52,297 nt of DNA from NCBI GenBank assembly GCA_030532685.1, contig JAUNKN010000009.1, positions 1-52,297 of the forward strand, written 5' to 3'. The notes beneath the pieces are model-generated. The model had not been told where the DNA came from. It searched no databases and saw only the letters and a program-made list of their open reading frames with translations. This document shows, one piece after another, positions 8,682-16,738 of the stretch (positions are counted from its first letter, which is position 1; the number at the start of each line of letters is the position of its first letter). The position numbers and the translations under genes are program-made. This stretch comes from Bacteroidales bacterium. GTDB taxonomy: Bacteria; Bacteroidota; Bacteroidia; Bacteroidales; Bacteroidaceae.

Positions 8682-8840
8682 TTACTTCTTACCGTGTACT
8701 TCGTCAGATACGGTGAGCTTCTTGCGGCCCTTGGCGCGACGAGAAGCCAGTACGCGGCGGCCATTAGCAGTGGCCATACGCTGGCGGAAACCATGCTTGT
8801 TGTTTCGCTTGCGATTGTGGGGTTGGAACGTTCTTTTCAT
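8682..8840 (-). CDS. rpmH: 50S ribosomal protein L34
   Basis: 52 residues, start [20 protein letters not shown], end EVHGKK; the whole chain is the expected very basic L34 sequence ([20 protein letters not shown] in the middle). It is a component of the large ribosomal subunit. It stands alone between its own promoter (8911-8941) and terminator (8620-8654), so it is a single-gene transcript here. It is not next to rnpA or dnaA, unlike the arrangement in many other phyla. Confidence 0.97.
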   Translation of the reverse strand: MKRTFQPHNRKRNNKHGFRQRMATANGRRVLASRRAKGRKKLTVSDEVHGKK

Positions 8841-8910
8841 TTTACTTTTTGATATATCGATATAATTTGTTGGTCAAGTACGATGCTCACGCATCCATCT
8901 TTACGAGGCG

Positions 8911-8941
8911 CAAAATTAGTAACAATTTCTCGAACGACCAA
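8911..8941 (-). promoter_or_regulatory. rpmH promoter
   Basis: TAATTTTG on the minus strand (8911-8918) with TTG 20 bases upstream (8939-8941). The start of transcription would be about 65 bases before the rpmH ATG. Confidence 0.65.
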
Positions 8942-8978
8942 GAAAGTCAGTCAAATAGTGCACCTCTGAGCTGTATTT

Positions 8979-10070
8979 TTATTGAGAAAAACGTGCCGAC
9001 TGCTCATTGATAAGAGCAATATCGTCGAAATAGTTGATTTTCATGGCACGGCGCACGTCGTCGAGCGTATCGGCTGCCACGGCACGAGCTTGCTCGCATC
9101 CTTTTTTCAGAATGTCGTAGACCGCAGGGATGTCTTTTTGCCATTCGAGGCGGCGGGCACGGATGGGTTCGAGAGTCTCGTTCAAGACGTTTTCGAGGAA
9201 GCGCTTGCACTTCATGTCGCCCAGGCCACCGCGTTGGTAGTGCTCTTTGCACTCGTCGAGGTTGGCATAGTCGGTCCAATAGCGAGCGAAATGCTCGTCG
9301 CGACAGAAAGCGTCGAGATAGGTAAAGACGGTGTTGCCCTCGACATGGCCAGGGTCGCTCACATTGAGGTGAGTGGGGTCGGTGTACATGGACTTGACCT
9401 TGTTCCACATTTCGTCGGCAGTTTCGGCCAGGTAAATGCAGTTGCCCAAACTCTTGGACATTTTGGCCTTGCCATCGGTGCCTGGGAGGCGCAGGCAGGC
9501 TGCATTGTCAGGGAGCATGATTTGGGGCTCTACAAGCGTGTCGCCATAGATGTGATTGAAGCGACGCACGATTTCGGTGGCCTGCTCGAGCATGGGTTTT
9601 TGGTCTTCGCCCACGGGAACGGTGTTGGCACGGAAAGCTGCAATGTCGGCAGCTTGCGAAACGGGATAGGTGAAGAAGCCCACAGGGATGCTGCCTTCAA
9701 AACCACGCATACCGATTTCTGTTTTTACCGTAGGATTGCGCTGCAAGCGGCTCACGGTGACGAGGTTTTGGAAGTAGAAAGCCAGTTCGCACAACTCGGG
9801 GATTTGGCTTTGGATGAACAGGGTGACGCGTTCGGGATCGAGGCCACAAGCCAAATAGTCGAGAGCTACTTCGATGACGTTCTGGCGAACCTTTTCGGGA
9901 TTGTCTGTATTGTCGGTCAGTGCTTGCGCATCGGCAATGAAAACGAACATCTTCTCGAAGTCGCCAGCATTTTGGAGCTCTACGCGGCGACGAAGCGAGC
10001 CTACATAGTGGCCTATGTGTAGGCGACCCGTGGGACGGTCGCCCGTGAGGATTATTTTGTTAGATGCCAT
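8979..10070 (-). CDS. trpS: Tryptophan--tRNA ligase
   Basis: 363 residues from the ATG at 10070 ([20 protein letters not shown]). The frame stays open upstream, but the -7 box at 10095-10102 would lie inside any longer coding region, which supports the short start. Class I synthetase signatures are present: HIGH (18-21) and KMSKS (203-207), with the [11 protein letters not shown] block typical of TrpRS. It charges tRNA-Trp in the cytoplasm. Monocistronic in appearance, between rpmH and a repeat-bearing intergenic region. Confidence 0.95.
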   Translation of the reverse strand: MASNKIILTGDRPTGRLHIGHYVGSLRRRVELQNAGDFEKMFVFIADAQALTDNTDNPEKVRQNVIEVALDYLACGLDPERVTLFIQSQIPELCELAFYFQNLVTVSRLQRNPTVKTEIGMRGFEGSIPVGFFTYPVSQAADIAAFRANTVPVGEDQKPMLEQATEIVRRFNHIYGDTLVEPQIMLPDNAACLRLPGTDGKAKMSKSLGNCIYLAETADEMWNKVKSMYTDPTHLNVSDPGHVEGNTVFTYLDAFCRDEHFARYWTDYANLDECKEHYQRGGLGDMKCKRFLENVLNETLEPIRARRLEWQKDIPAVYDILKKGCEQARAVAADTLDDVRRAMKINYFDDIALINEQSARFSQ

Positions 10071-10094
10071 ATTGTGCTTGTTGTTTTGAGGAGG

Positions 10095-10102
10095 CAAAGA
10101 TA
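10095..10102 (-). promoter_or_regulatory. trpS -7 box
   Basis: TATCTTTG on the minus strand fits TAnnTTTG and is placed 25 bases before the trpS ATG. I found no clear TTTG at the proper distance upstream. Confidence 0.5.
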
Positions 10103-10240
10103 CGATTTTTTGTTGAGATACGTGTGTTTTCTGTTTTTTCGAGACAAAATGGAGATGCCACACGAAAAGGAGAGCGAGGGAGGAGGTAGGGAAAATACGG
10201 ATGTGCTGCTACGAGAAAAGTGTGTAGGTGTCTCGTGATT

Positions 10241-10324
10241 CTACATGGGAAGCCTAAAATCCTACGTGGGACGCAGGATTTTCTACGTGGGAAGAAGAAA
10301 ATCCTATGTGGGAAGAAAAAACGA
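10241..10324 (+). repeat. 21-base phased intergenic array, site 2 (4 units)
   Basis: Four units begin at 10241, 10262, 10283 and 10304, exactly 21 bases apart. Cores are CTACATGGGA, CTACGTGGGA, CTACGTGGGA and CTATGTGGGA, each followed by an A/T-rich half unit (AAAATC or ATTTT). The frame is open through the array (repeated YVGR), but the promoter at 10355 lies downstream of it, so it is probably not translated. The rest of the 357-base interval between trpS and the lipoprotein holds only the two promoters. Confidence 0.8.
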
Positions 10325-10354
10325 GAGAGCGTGTGGGCCGATTAAAAAAAGCAT

Positions 10355-10362
10355 TACCTTTG
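10355..10362 (+). promoter_or_regulatory. Lipoprotein gene -7 box
   Basis: TACCTTTG fits TAnnTTTG. It lies 65 bases before the ATG at 10428 and 31 bases after the last unit of the 21-base array, so proteins bound to the array could affect it. The -33 box is weak. Confidence 0.5.
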
Positions 10363-10427
10363 TTCTCCAACCGTGTAATAGCTGCGTTTGCTTCCTTTTT
10401 AGTTTTGCCAATTATAAAAGCTATGCA

Positions 10428-10838
10428 ATGAAACAAATACTTTTCCCCATCTTCCTTTCATTTCTTTGGGTGGCTTGCCGCGATTTGCCACAGCGCGCAA
10501 CCCTCGATATGGAGCGTGTGGCAGGTCGGGACACGACTTTCGCGCTGCGTGCTGTGTGTACCGATGAGGTCAGCGATAGTTTTTATGTCGTGGCTCCCTA
10601 TGCCGATGTAGAGGTTTTGCCCTTGAATCTTTCGAGCGATTTGAAGACGATGCTCTTGAAAGAAACGATGCTGGACGATCGTTGTACCATCTTGTTGTGC
10701 AAAGGTAGAGAGGTGCGGAGTTATGCCACGGTGAAGCGTCGTGATTTTTGTGACCTTGCTCAACTTCCTCAAGGCAGAGGTATATCTATGGAGCAACCTT
10801 TGCAAATAGATGGAGATAGCTTTAAACTTTTGGAATAG
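10428..10838 (+). CDS. Small lipoprotein of unknown function
   Basis: 136 residues from the ATG at 10428: MKQILFPIFLSFLWVACRDL, a lipoprotein signal peptide with the lipid-bearing Cys at 17. The mature domain of about 119 residues (RDTTFALRAVCTDEVSDSFY, then VLPLNLSSDLKTMLLKET) does not resemble a family I can name. The frame extends upstream through the 21-base array, but that part looks non-coding. A hairpin at 10861-10892 follows. Single gene with its own -7 box. Confidence 0.75.
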   Translation: MKQILFPIFLSFLWVACRDLPQRATLDMERVAGRDTTFALRAVCTDEVSDSFYVVAPYADVEVLPLNLSSDLKTMLLKETMLDDRCTILLCKGREVRSYATVKRRDFCDLAQLPQGRGISMEQPLQIDGDSFKLLE

Positions 10839-10860
10839 CAGTCTCGGGGCATAAAAAAAG

Positions 10861-10892
10861 ACGCTGCGGCGAATCTAAATTCGTTGCAGCGT
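10861..10892. terminator. Hairpin after the small lipoprotein gene
   Basis: ACGCTGC (10861-10867) pairs with GCAGCGT (10886-10892), with further pairing of GAAT/ATTC inside. The plus strand has only a short T run after it. The minus strand has seven Ts, so the hairpin is more convincing as a block to minus-strand transcription. Confidence 0.55.
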
Positions 10893-10946
10893 TTCTGATA
10901 ATGGGAGAAGAGAAGGGGAGATGAGAAATGTGTGAAATAAAAGTCG

Positions 10947-10954
10947 TACCTTTG
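10947..10954 (+). promoter_or_regulatory. -7 box of the LRR protein gene
   Basis: TACCTTTG, matching TAnnTTTG, about 74 bases before the ATG at 11028; no strong -33 element is seen. Confidence 0.5.
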
Positions 10955-11027
10955 TGTCCGTTTTTTTCGGAGTTAGTACTTTCGCTCCGACAGGTATAAT
11001 CTCAAAACAAGACTGATTGACAAAAAA

Positions 11028-13247
11028 ATGATGAAAAACACATTTCTCAGTGCTCTGGCGGGAGTACTTTTGTTTGGCAGTGCGGAACCCCTTACTGCAC
11101 AATTGCATGAAACCTCTATTCGTAAATATCCCATGTATACTACAACAGAATATGGTGTGGTTTTGAGTTACTACGGAAAAACAAAGGAGGAAACGATAGA
11201 TCTTTCTGGACGACCACTGCGCAATGTTGATAACGGAGCTTTTTATGATTGCTTGGCTGTCAAAAAACTTCGTGTGGGGCGTGACTTTTATCGCTTTGAC
11301 ACTAACTCTCTTATTTTTCGAAACCCTACTCTTGAAAAAATAGAAGTGGAGGAGGGGAATAAAAGTTATATCGCTCCAGAAGGAGTGCTCTATAATATTG
11401 ATGAGTCGGGAAAGGCGTTTAAGCTTCGTCGCTTCCCACCTGCCAAAGCTGGAGCTTATGAAATACTTGAAGGAGTAACGTCTATAGATTACAATGCTTT
11501 CCATAATTGTGAGAATATAACGTCGTTGCGTTTACCTCACTCTATGAAAAATATTCGAGGAAATAGGGCCCTATCCGATTGTCATAAGCTAGAGCGTATA
11601 GATATGGTGAAGGACAACGATTACTTGAAGAGTGTAGATGGAGTCTTGTATGAGTATCGTTATGAAAATCAACAAGCGGCACAAGGTCTTAGAGAAGTTT
11701 GGTTATCTGTTTTTCCTGCAGGTAAGCGTGGTACTTACGTATTGCCTGCTAATGTGACGCAATTGCGCAATCAATATATGGCTAAACGCGGCCCTAGTTT
11801 TGGAAATATAGACAACATCCAAGTAGCCGAAGGTAGCGCTCATTTCAAGAGCATAGAAGGGGTACTATTCAACCATGATGGTACAATCTTAATGGCATTT
11901 CCTGGAGCTCGAGGAGGAGAATATCGTGTTCCCGAAGGAGTTACGACGATAGCTCAGGGGGCGTTTACTCATTGTCGTAATTTGACAACATTGCACCTTC
12001 CGAAAAGCTTCCAAAAATTTGATTTTTTGCATAAGGACTACGCGGGTGTAAAAGTGCGTCCTATTTTTGAAGGCTGCACGCAATTGGCCAATATTAGTGT
12101 AGATGAAGCTAATCCAAACTTTAAGAGTGAGGGAGGAGTTCTCTATTCGAAAAAAGGCGAAACCTTAGTCTTGTGTCCTCCTGCTAAAACAGGAGTGTTT
12201 GTTGTTCCAGATGGAGTGACGAACATCGCAGAAGCTGCCTTTTATGCCTGTACTCAATTGACGGATATTCGTTTGCCTTGGAGTCTGACTACGATAGGTT
12301 TATCCTCGTTTGTGAAATGTGATGGTATTACAAATTTCTCAACTCCGTATTTGGTAGAGAAGGTGGAGGGTTTCCATCAAAATGCTCGTCCATTAAGTTT
12401 GACTGCAATTTATAATTTTGCACACAAGAGAAACTTTCGAAATAGTGAGTTTCGAGGTGATTTTAACCCTCTTTGTACATGGTGGGAAGTTCCTTACTAT
12501 TATGTAAATAGAGGTGGAGATTTGGCTTTCGATGGTTATCGCTCTCTATCTCGCACTGCCATACAGCCTCCCACTACAAAACTGGTAGATGGCGAGAACT
12601 ACGATAAAAAGATGCGTGAATACTATCCTACGTTGTCCTATACGCGCAATTTTACGAACACCCATTGGCAACCACTCTATTTGCCTTGTGATGTGGCTAT
12701 GGAAGACCTCGTGCAGTATTGTGAAGTGGCAGAGCTTGTCGAAGGAGATGCAAAAGGATTCAATGCTCGAAAGTTGAATGCCCAGGAGATGGTGAAGCGC
12801 TATCAGCCTTATGTGATTAGAGCTAAGCAAGCAGGAAATTACACTTTCAACCTCCGCAACGTGATGCTCGATGTGGCCGAAGAAAAGAGTAAAGACATTG
12901 CGGTAGGCAACGCAACTTACCGCTTTGTGAGCAATTGGACTCGAAAAGCAGGGTTGAAGAAAGACGGGCTTTACGTGATGAAGAATGGCCGTTTGCGTCC
13001 TTTGGCCAGCAGCCAAGGAGAATTGCCCGCTTTACGCTGGTATTTGCAGGCACCAGAAGGAGCAAATGTAGAGCAACTCGCTTTGCGCATAGATGGAGCA
13101 TTGCCTACCGCTTTGGGTGGAGCACCTTCTATTGAGTCTTCTTCCTCCTTGGGTGTTTTCTCGGTCGATGGTCGCCGCCAGCAACGTCCTTTGCAGGAGT
13201 TACCCGCAGGTATCTATATTGTAAATGGTCAGAAAGTAGTCAAATAA
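11028..13247 (+). CDS. BspA-like leucine-rich repeat surface protein
   Basis: 739 residues, start MMKNTFLSALAGVLLFGSAE with a signal peptide. The body has BspA-type LRR units (LRR_5), e.g. AFHNCENITSLRLPHSMKNI near 160, AFTHCRNLTTLHLPKSFQKF near 310 and AFYACTQLTDIRLPWSLTTI near 405. These alternate with segments of the form SVDGVLYEYR or SEGGVLYSKKGETLVLCPP. The end, GVFSVDGRRQQ then LPAGIYIVNGQKVVK, is the short terminal motif seen on many exported Prevotellaceae proteins and resembles the last strands of a type IX sorting domain. A surface or adhesive role is likely. The region 490-690 between the repeats and the tail is unassigned. Codon use is more AT-rich than in the flanking genes. Confidence 0.85.
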   Translation: MMKNTFLSALAGVLLFGSAEPLTAQLHETSIRKYPMYTTTEYGVVLSYYGKTKEETIDLSGRPLRNVDNGAFYDCLAVKKLRVGRDFYRFDTNSLIFRNPTLEKIEVEEGNKSYIAPEGVLYNIDESGKAFKLRRFPPAKAGAYEILEGVTSIDYNAFHNCENITSLRLPHSMKNIRGNRALSDCHKLERIDMVKDNDYLKSVDGVLYEYRYENQQAAQGLREVWLSVFPAGKRGTYVLPANVTQLRNQYMAKRGPSFGNIDNIQVAEGSAHFKSIEGVLFNHDGTILMAFPGARGGEYRVPEGVTTIAQGAFTHCRNLTTLHLPKSFQKFDFLHKDYAGVKVRPIFEGCTQLANISVDEANPNFKSEGGVLYSKKGETLVLCPPAKTGVFVVPDGVTNIAEAAFYACTQLTDIRLPWSLTTIGLSSFVKCDGITNFSTPYLVEKVEGFHQNARPLSLTAIYNFAHKRNFRNSEFRGDFNPLCTWWEVPYYYVNRGGDLAFDGYRSLSRTAIQPPTTKLVDGENYDKKMREYYPTLSYTRNFTNTHWQPLYLPCDVAMEDLVQYCEVAELVEGDAKGFNARKLNAQEMVKRYQPYVIRAKQAGNYTFNLRNVMLDVAEEKSKDIAVGNATYRFVSNWTRKAGLKKDGLYVMKNGRLRPLASSQGELPALRWYLQAPEGANVEQLALRIDGALPTALGGAPSIESSSSLGVFSVDGRRQQRPLQELPAGIYIVNGQKVVK

Positions 13248-13282
13248 AAAACAATCCTCCTCAATTCTAACAAATACTTTTT

Positions 13283-13465
13283 ATGAAACAACATTATATC
13301 GCTCCCGCTATTCAGCACATTGCATTGCAAATCGAAGGAGCACTTCTTACAGGAAGTGGAGGGGAAGGCCCCAACAATGATAAAACTATACCTTTTGACG
13401 ACACGCCAACGGACAATCCTGATGCCGCAGGACGTTCTTGGGAAATCTCTCCACTTGTAGAATAG
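13283..13465 (+). CDS. 60-residue peptide with GSGG motif
   Basis: 60 residues, start MKQHYIAPAIQHIALQIEGA. It lies 35 bases after the LRR gene and is followed 20 bases later by a strong terminator, so it is the second gene of that transcript. A leader-like first half ends in LLTGSGGEGPNN, then an acidic Pro/Asp/Thr-rich tail (FDDTPTDNPDAAGRSW). Bacteroidota genomes carry many short proteins of the form MK-x-YxxP...LLxxSGG next to surface-protein genes; no function is known to me. The Gly-Gly pair resembles a peptidase cleavage site of secreted peptides, but no transporter or peptidase gene is adjacent. Confidence 0.65.
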   Translation: MKQHYIAPAIQHIALQIEGALLTGSGGEGPNNDKTIPFDDTPTDNPDAAGRSWEISPLVE

Positions 13466-13484
13466 AGAGATTGAAAACACTTTT

Positions 13485-13519
13485 ATCCCGCAACAAAGCT
13501 TTAGGGCTTGTTGCGGGAT
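13485..13519 (+). terminator. Terminator of the LRR-peptide transcript
   Basis: ATCCCGCAACAA pairs with TTGTTGCGGGAT, extended by AGC/GCT, giving a stem of 14-15 pairs with one bulged A and a loop of about 5 bases. A short T-rich stretch follows. Confidence 0.8.
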
Positions 13520-13571
13520 GAATTTTGTTTAAGTGCGCAATCGTTTTGTTGTTGTGAGGAAATACAAAAAA

Positions 13572-13597
13572 CGCTGTACGACAATTGTCGTACAGCG
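13572..13597 (-). terminator. tRNA-Asp terminator (perfect palindrome)
   Basis: A 26-base perfect palindrome (CGCTGTACGACAA and its complement) lies 5 bases after the encoded CCA of tRNA-Asp. On the minus strand it is followed by TTTTTT, so it is a textbook intrinsic terminator for the tRNA. Confidence 0.85.
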
Positions 13598-13602
13598 AAT
13601 GT

Positions 13603-13679
13603 TGGCGGTGCGTACGGGACTCGAACCCGTGACCCCATGCGTGACAGGCATGTATTCTAACCAACTGAACTAACGCACC
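13603..13679 (-). tRNA. tRNA-Asp (GUC)
   Basis: Complete cloverleaf on the minus strand. The acceptor GGTGCGT pairs with ACGCACC and the discriminator is G. The anticodon loop is CTGTCAC (anticodon GTC), and the T arm is ACGGG/CCCGT around TTCGAGT. CCA is encoded (13603-13605), unlike the tRNA-Lys genes in this window. Confidence 0.96.
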
Positions 13680-13698
13680 TTGGTCGGCTTTGCGAGTG

Positions 13699-13730
13699 CA
13701 AAGGAAGCAAATCTTTTTGACTTCACCAAA
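13699..13730 (-). promoter_or_regulatory. tRNA-Asp promoter
   Basis: TTTG (13727-13730), 20 bases, then TTCCTTTG (13699-13706), a slightly off -7 box. It merges into the word TTTGCACTCGCAAA (minus strand of 13689-13702), shared exactly with the tRNA-Lys promoter, where the spacer is also 20 bases. Confidence 0.7.
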
Positions 13731-13766
13731 TATTAGACTTACTTTTTTCGATTTTCGACAAAAATA

Positions 13767-13800
13767 GGGCGAAAATGGGATTCAAACCCGTGACGTACGG
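13767..13800 (-). pseudogene. Possible tRNA 3'-end remnant
   Basis: The minus strand reads GTCACGGGTTTGAATCCC, which matches the variable-loop and T-arm part of the nearby tRNA-Asp (GTCACGGGTTCGAGTCCC) with two differences. No acceptor, D or anticodon arm is found around it. It may be a decayed tRNA duplicate or the far end of a lost integrated element. The similarity is short, so it could be chance. Confidence 0.4.
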
Positions 13801-13813
13801 AGTGCAGAGGGCT

Positions 13814-15328
13814 TTACTCATCTGCGAGCGTGATAGTTTGTTCTTCGGGCCAATTGACCAAATAGAGCTGCGCAGAGGTACGCGTGAAGGCAGTGTAGAG
13901 CCAACGAAGGTAGCCTGTGAGATCGGCATCGTCAGGGATGTAGCCTTGATCTATGTAGACCTCGTGCCACTGTCCACCCTGCGACTTGTGGCAGGTAATG
14001 GCGTAGGCATATTTCACTTGTAGCGCGTTGTAGTAAGGGTCTTGGCGAATGGCTCTCCTGCGTTCACGAAGATTGGTGATGTCGGCATAATCGGCGTGTA
14101 CGGATTCGTAGAGCGCATTGGCTTCCTCTTGCGTGAGAGAGGGACTTTCGCTTTGCAGAGTAGACAGGAGAAGACGGCAGTCTACCTCCAAGTTATCGTA
14201 GTCGAAGAAGCGAAGCGTCGCATCAGCAAAGAGAAAGCCGTGCATCTCGTGTACGTTGTGCAGGCGTAGCACTTCGGCACAGTCGCCATTGGCGATAAAG
14301 GGGAGAGTGAAGCGTTTTTTCTTGTTGGTATTGGTAGCTTCTATTGCAGTCCAATAGTAGTTGTTCTTGACAACCATAATCAAGTCGCCTCGCTCCAAGA
14401 GTTCCTCACGATCGAAGATGCGTGAGCGAATGCCATTGTTGTAAATATTGGCGCGCTTGTTGCTGCGCGTGATGACGATGGTATCGTCGATGCCCCAGTT
14501 GCGGTAGGAGGCTTCGAGAGCATCGATGAGTTCGTCGCCAGGCATGATGCGTACTTCTTTGTGATTGTTCACAGCGATGAGCGGAAGTCCCTCGTCATTC
14601 ACTTGCTCGAGAGCTTCGGTTTCGTGTGCATAGGCACCGCTCACCTCTGTGCCGTCGAAGGCACTGATGTGCAGACGTAGGTGGGTGGCATTGCGCAAGA
14701 CGAGCGAGGCTTCGGCTTGGCGCACCACCTCTGTGAGTTCGATGTAGCGCACATTCAGGCCATATTCCTCCAAGGTTTTAACCTGGAGCGCAGGACTCTC
14801 GTCTTCGCCCACGGGAGGTAATTGTGCTGTGTCGCCCACAAGCATGAGACGGCATCCTGAGTCGGAAAAAACATACTGGATGAGATCGTCCATCAAGTTG
14901 CCCGTTCCAAAGATGGTACTTCCCCCTTGTTGGGCTATCATTGAGGCTTCGTCGACGATGAAAAGTGCATCGTGCAGTTTGTGCAGGCTACGACTGAAAT
15001 GAGTTTCTCCAAGAGTGGAACTATCTTCACGATAGATGACTTTATGGATGGTATAGGCTGGGTGTCCCGCGTGCTGGGAAAAAACTTTGGCAGCACGTCC
15101 TGTAGGAGATAGTAGGACAATGGGGCGTTGCAAACGCTTCCAAACACGTACCACAGCGGCCACGAGCGAAGTCTTACCTGTACCTGCATAGCCACGTAGG
15201 ACGAAGGTTTGCTCGCTACGTGGATCCGAAAGAAATTCCCCAATCTTCAGAGCCGCTTCGTGCTGGAGTGGCGTGAAAGAGTGGGGAAATTCTTGAGCGA
15301 TATGTCGGGCGAAGAGTTCGCTAATCAT
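13814..15328 (-). CDS. RecD-like ATP-dependent DNA helicase
   Basis: 504 residues. Superfamily 1B helicase with Walker A GYAGTGKTS (46-54), Walker B/DEAS IVDEASMI (near 123), motif III LMLVGDTAQLPPVG (near 160), and a C-terminal UvrD-type segment YAYAITCHKSQGGQWHEVYI (near 440) followed by WLYTAFTRT. It is shorter than RecD2 (about 700+) and lacks the long N-terminal HhH region, as is common for Bacteroidota RecD-like proteins. A role in DNA repair or recombination is expected. The start overlaps the rsmD stop by 8 bases. Last gene of the VanZ-DUF3822-rsmD-recD operon. Confidence 0.9.
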   Translation of the reverse strand: MISELFARHIAQEFPHSFTPLQHEAALKIGEFLSDPRSEQTFVLRGYAGTGKTSLVAAVVRVWKRLQRPIVLLSPTGRAAKVFSQHAGHPAYTIHKVIYREDSSTLGETHFSRSLHKLHDALFIVDEASMIAQQGGSTIFGTGNLMDDLIQYVFSDSGCRLMLVGDTAQLPPVGEDESPALQVKTLEEYGLNVRYIELTEVVRQAEASLVLRNATHLRLHISAFDGTEVSGAYAHETEALEQVNDEGLPLIAVNNHKEVRIMPGDELIDALEASYRNWGIDDTIVITRSNKRANIYNNGIRSRIFDREELLERGDLIMVVKNNYYWTAIEATNTNKKKRFTLPFIANGDCAEVLRLHNVHEMHGFLFADATLRFFDYDNLEVDCRLLLSTLQSESPSLTQEEANALYESVHADYADITNLRERRRAIRQDPYYNALQVKYAYAITCHKSQGGQWHEVYIDQGYIPDDADLTGYLRWLYTAFTRTSAQLYLVNWPEEQTITLADE

Positions 15329-15860
15329 GGTGGCGAAAGAAAGAGAAGTTCACGGAGCCGTAGGCACGGTGTTCTACAAAGTCGGGACGCTCGGAAAAGT
15401 CGAAGTCACGTCCATGCTCGAGCACAAAGAGTCCACCAGGAGCAAGGAGCTTGCTATTCATGATGCGTTCGGGCAGCTCTCCCAACTCCTTGAGTGCATA
15501 AGGAGGGTCAGCGAAGACGAGGTCGAAAGTCTTGCTTCCTTTCGCTATAAATTTCAACGCATCGCCGCATAGGGCCGTAGCGGCAGAGTCGTTCAAAGTG
15601 CGTAGCATTCGGCTGATATGGGCGAAATGAGTACGGTCGCGCTCCACACATACCACTTCTGGGCAGCCTCTTGATAGCAGTTCGAGTGTGATGCTTCCCG
15701 TTCCAGCAAAGAGGTCGAGGGCTCGCGTTTCTTCAAAGTCGAGATAGGCTCGAAGCACGTTGAATAGATTTTCTTTGGCAAAGTCTGTGGTGGGGCGTGC
15801 TTTGAAATTGCGAGGCACTTCAAAGTGTTTGCCTTTGTATTTTCCTGTAATTACTCTCAT
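15321..15860 (-). CDS. rsmD: 16S rRNA (guanine(966)-N2)-methyltransferase
   Basis: 179 residues, the usual length of RsmD. Start MRVITGKYKGKHFEVP, SAM-binding motif I LDLFAGTGSI (48-57), and catalytic motif IV DPPY (118-121), typical of N2-guanine methyltransferases. It methylates G966 of 16S rRNA during small-subunit assembly. It overlaps DUF3822 by 4 bases (ATGA) and the helicase gene by 8 bases, so the three are tightly coupled. Confidence 0.95.
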   Translation of the reverse strand: MRVITGKYKGKHFEVPRNFKARPTTDFAKENLFNVLRAYLDFEETRALDLFAGTGSITLELLSRGCPEVVCVERDRTHFAHISRMLRTLNDSAATALCGDALKFIAKGSKTFDLVFADPPYALKELGELPERIMNSKLLAPGGLFVLEHGRDFDFSERPDFVEHRAYGSVNFSFFRHHD

Positions 15861-16738
15861 TTTGATTGAATGATTTGTGTCGCAAAATCAAAAGGAATTC
15901 CCTCTATTTGAGCTACGGGGTGACGATGATGTTCGGCTATGGCATAGAGTTGTCCCGTTTGTGGAGCATACTTCTGCAACTCTCTAGTGGTTGCTTCACA
16001 AACCGTTTCACAGCCATAGGTCGCGATGGGAGTAGCATCGGGCGTTAAGCCCAAAGTTTGCATGAGGGCGAAGGTGTAGTAGGCTGCGTCCTTGACGGTG
16101 AGAGTAGGGAAGGTGTTGAGCGCAAGTAGACGCTGATCCTCGAAAATGGCGATATCGACAGCCGTTTCTCGACAATGCAGGTAAACGCGGTGTCGGTGCA
16201 TAGGATTGACCTTGCCGGAAAGGTGGCGCAATGGAGCCGTGATGTGCGACACGTAATAGACTTCTCCAAATTCTGCCTCAATGGCCTGACATTTTTCTTC
16301 GTTGAGGGCAAAAAGCAAAGCTAAATTGGAACTTGGGAGTAGATCGTAGAACACGCGCAGACGGCTTTTGCTCTTTTCTTCGCTCAAGACGCAAAAGCGA
16401 TAAATGTTTTCGCACTGCTCTTCGTCAAACTCGGCCAAGGGTACGAGTGTACTGGGGCCAACGACCAAAACTTGCATAGACGCGCTACGAGCAAATGTTG
16501 GATGCCCTGCTCGAAGTTGCCGAAGTTGCTGCTCCAAAGGTAGGGTGGGGCTAAGGGCTTGTTGTAAGCATACAGGAGTTCTCCCTTCACTTTCCGATTG
16601 TGAAGAGCGATGATGAGCCGCCAGCATGAGCGAATTCTCGTCCAGACGAAGATAGAACATAGCAAAAGGAGTTTCAGTGAGCGAGGTTGCGGTGTAGATA
16701 GCGGCCAAGTGGTAGGGCGAGGAGGACTCCGAGGCCAT
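15857..16738 (-). CDS. DUF3822 family protein
   Basis: 293 residues if started at the ATG at 16738. An ATG at 16774 would add 12 residues, and one at 16660 would give 267. All but the last overlap the VanZ-like gene (16674-17036); the family's first beta strand (FAMFYLRLDENSLMLA) requires residues upstream of 16660, so I prefer the overlapping start. DUF3822 proteins have an actin/hexokinase-like ATPase fold and occur in Bacteroidota next to rsmD, as here. Function unknown. The block HRVYLHCRETAVDIAIFEDQ near 205 fits the second subdomain. Confidence 0.75.
   Translation of the reverse strand: MASESSSPYHLAAIYTATSLTETPFAMFYLRLDENSLMLAAHHRSSQSESEGRTPVCLQQALSPTLPLEQQLRQLRAGHPTFARSASMQVLVVGPSTLVPLAEFDEEQCENIYRFCVLSEEKSKSRLRVFYDLLPSSNLALLFALNEEKCQAIEAEFGEVYYVSHITAPLRHLSGKVNPMHRHRVYLHCRETAVDIAIFEDQRLLALNTFPTLTVKDAAYYTFALMQTLGLTPDATPIATYGCETVCEATTRELQKYAPQTGQLYAIAEHHRHPVAQIEGIPFDFATQIIQSK

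Noticed and set aside
8982-10022. Plus-strand open frame of 346 residues
   Set aside because: Exact antisense of trpS, produced by the codon use of that gene.
10241-10324. CRISPR array
   Set aside because: Units are 21 bases with no separate unique spacers, the core is only about 10 bases, and no cas genes are present.
10245-10427. N-terminal extension of the small lipoprotein with YVGR repeats
   Set aside because: The repeat is the 21-base array read in frame; the promoter lies after it and a proper lipoprotein signal starts at 10428.
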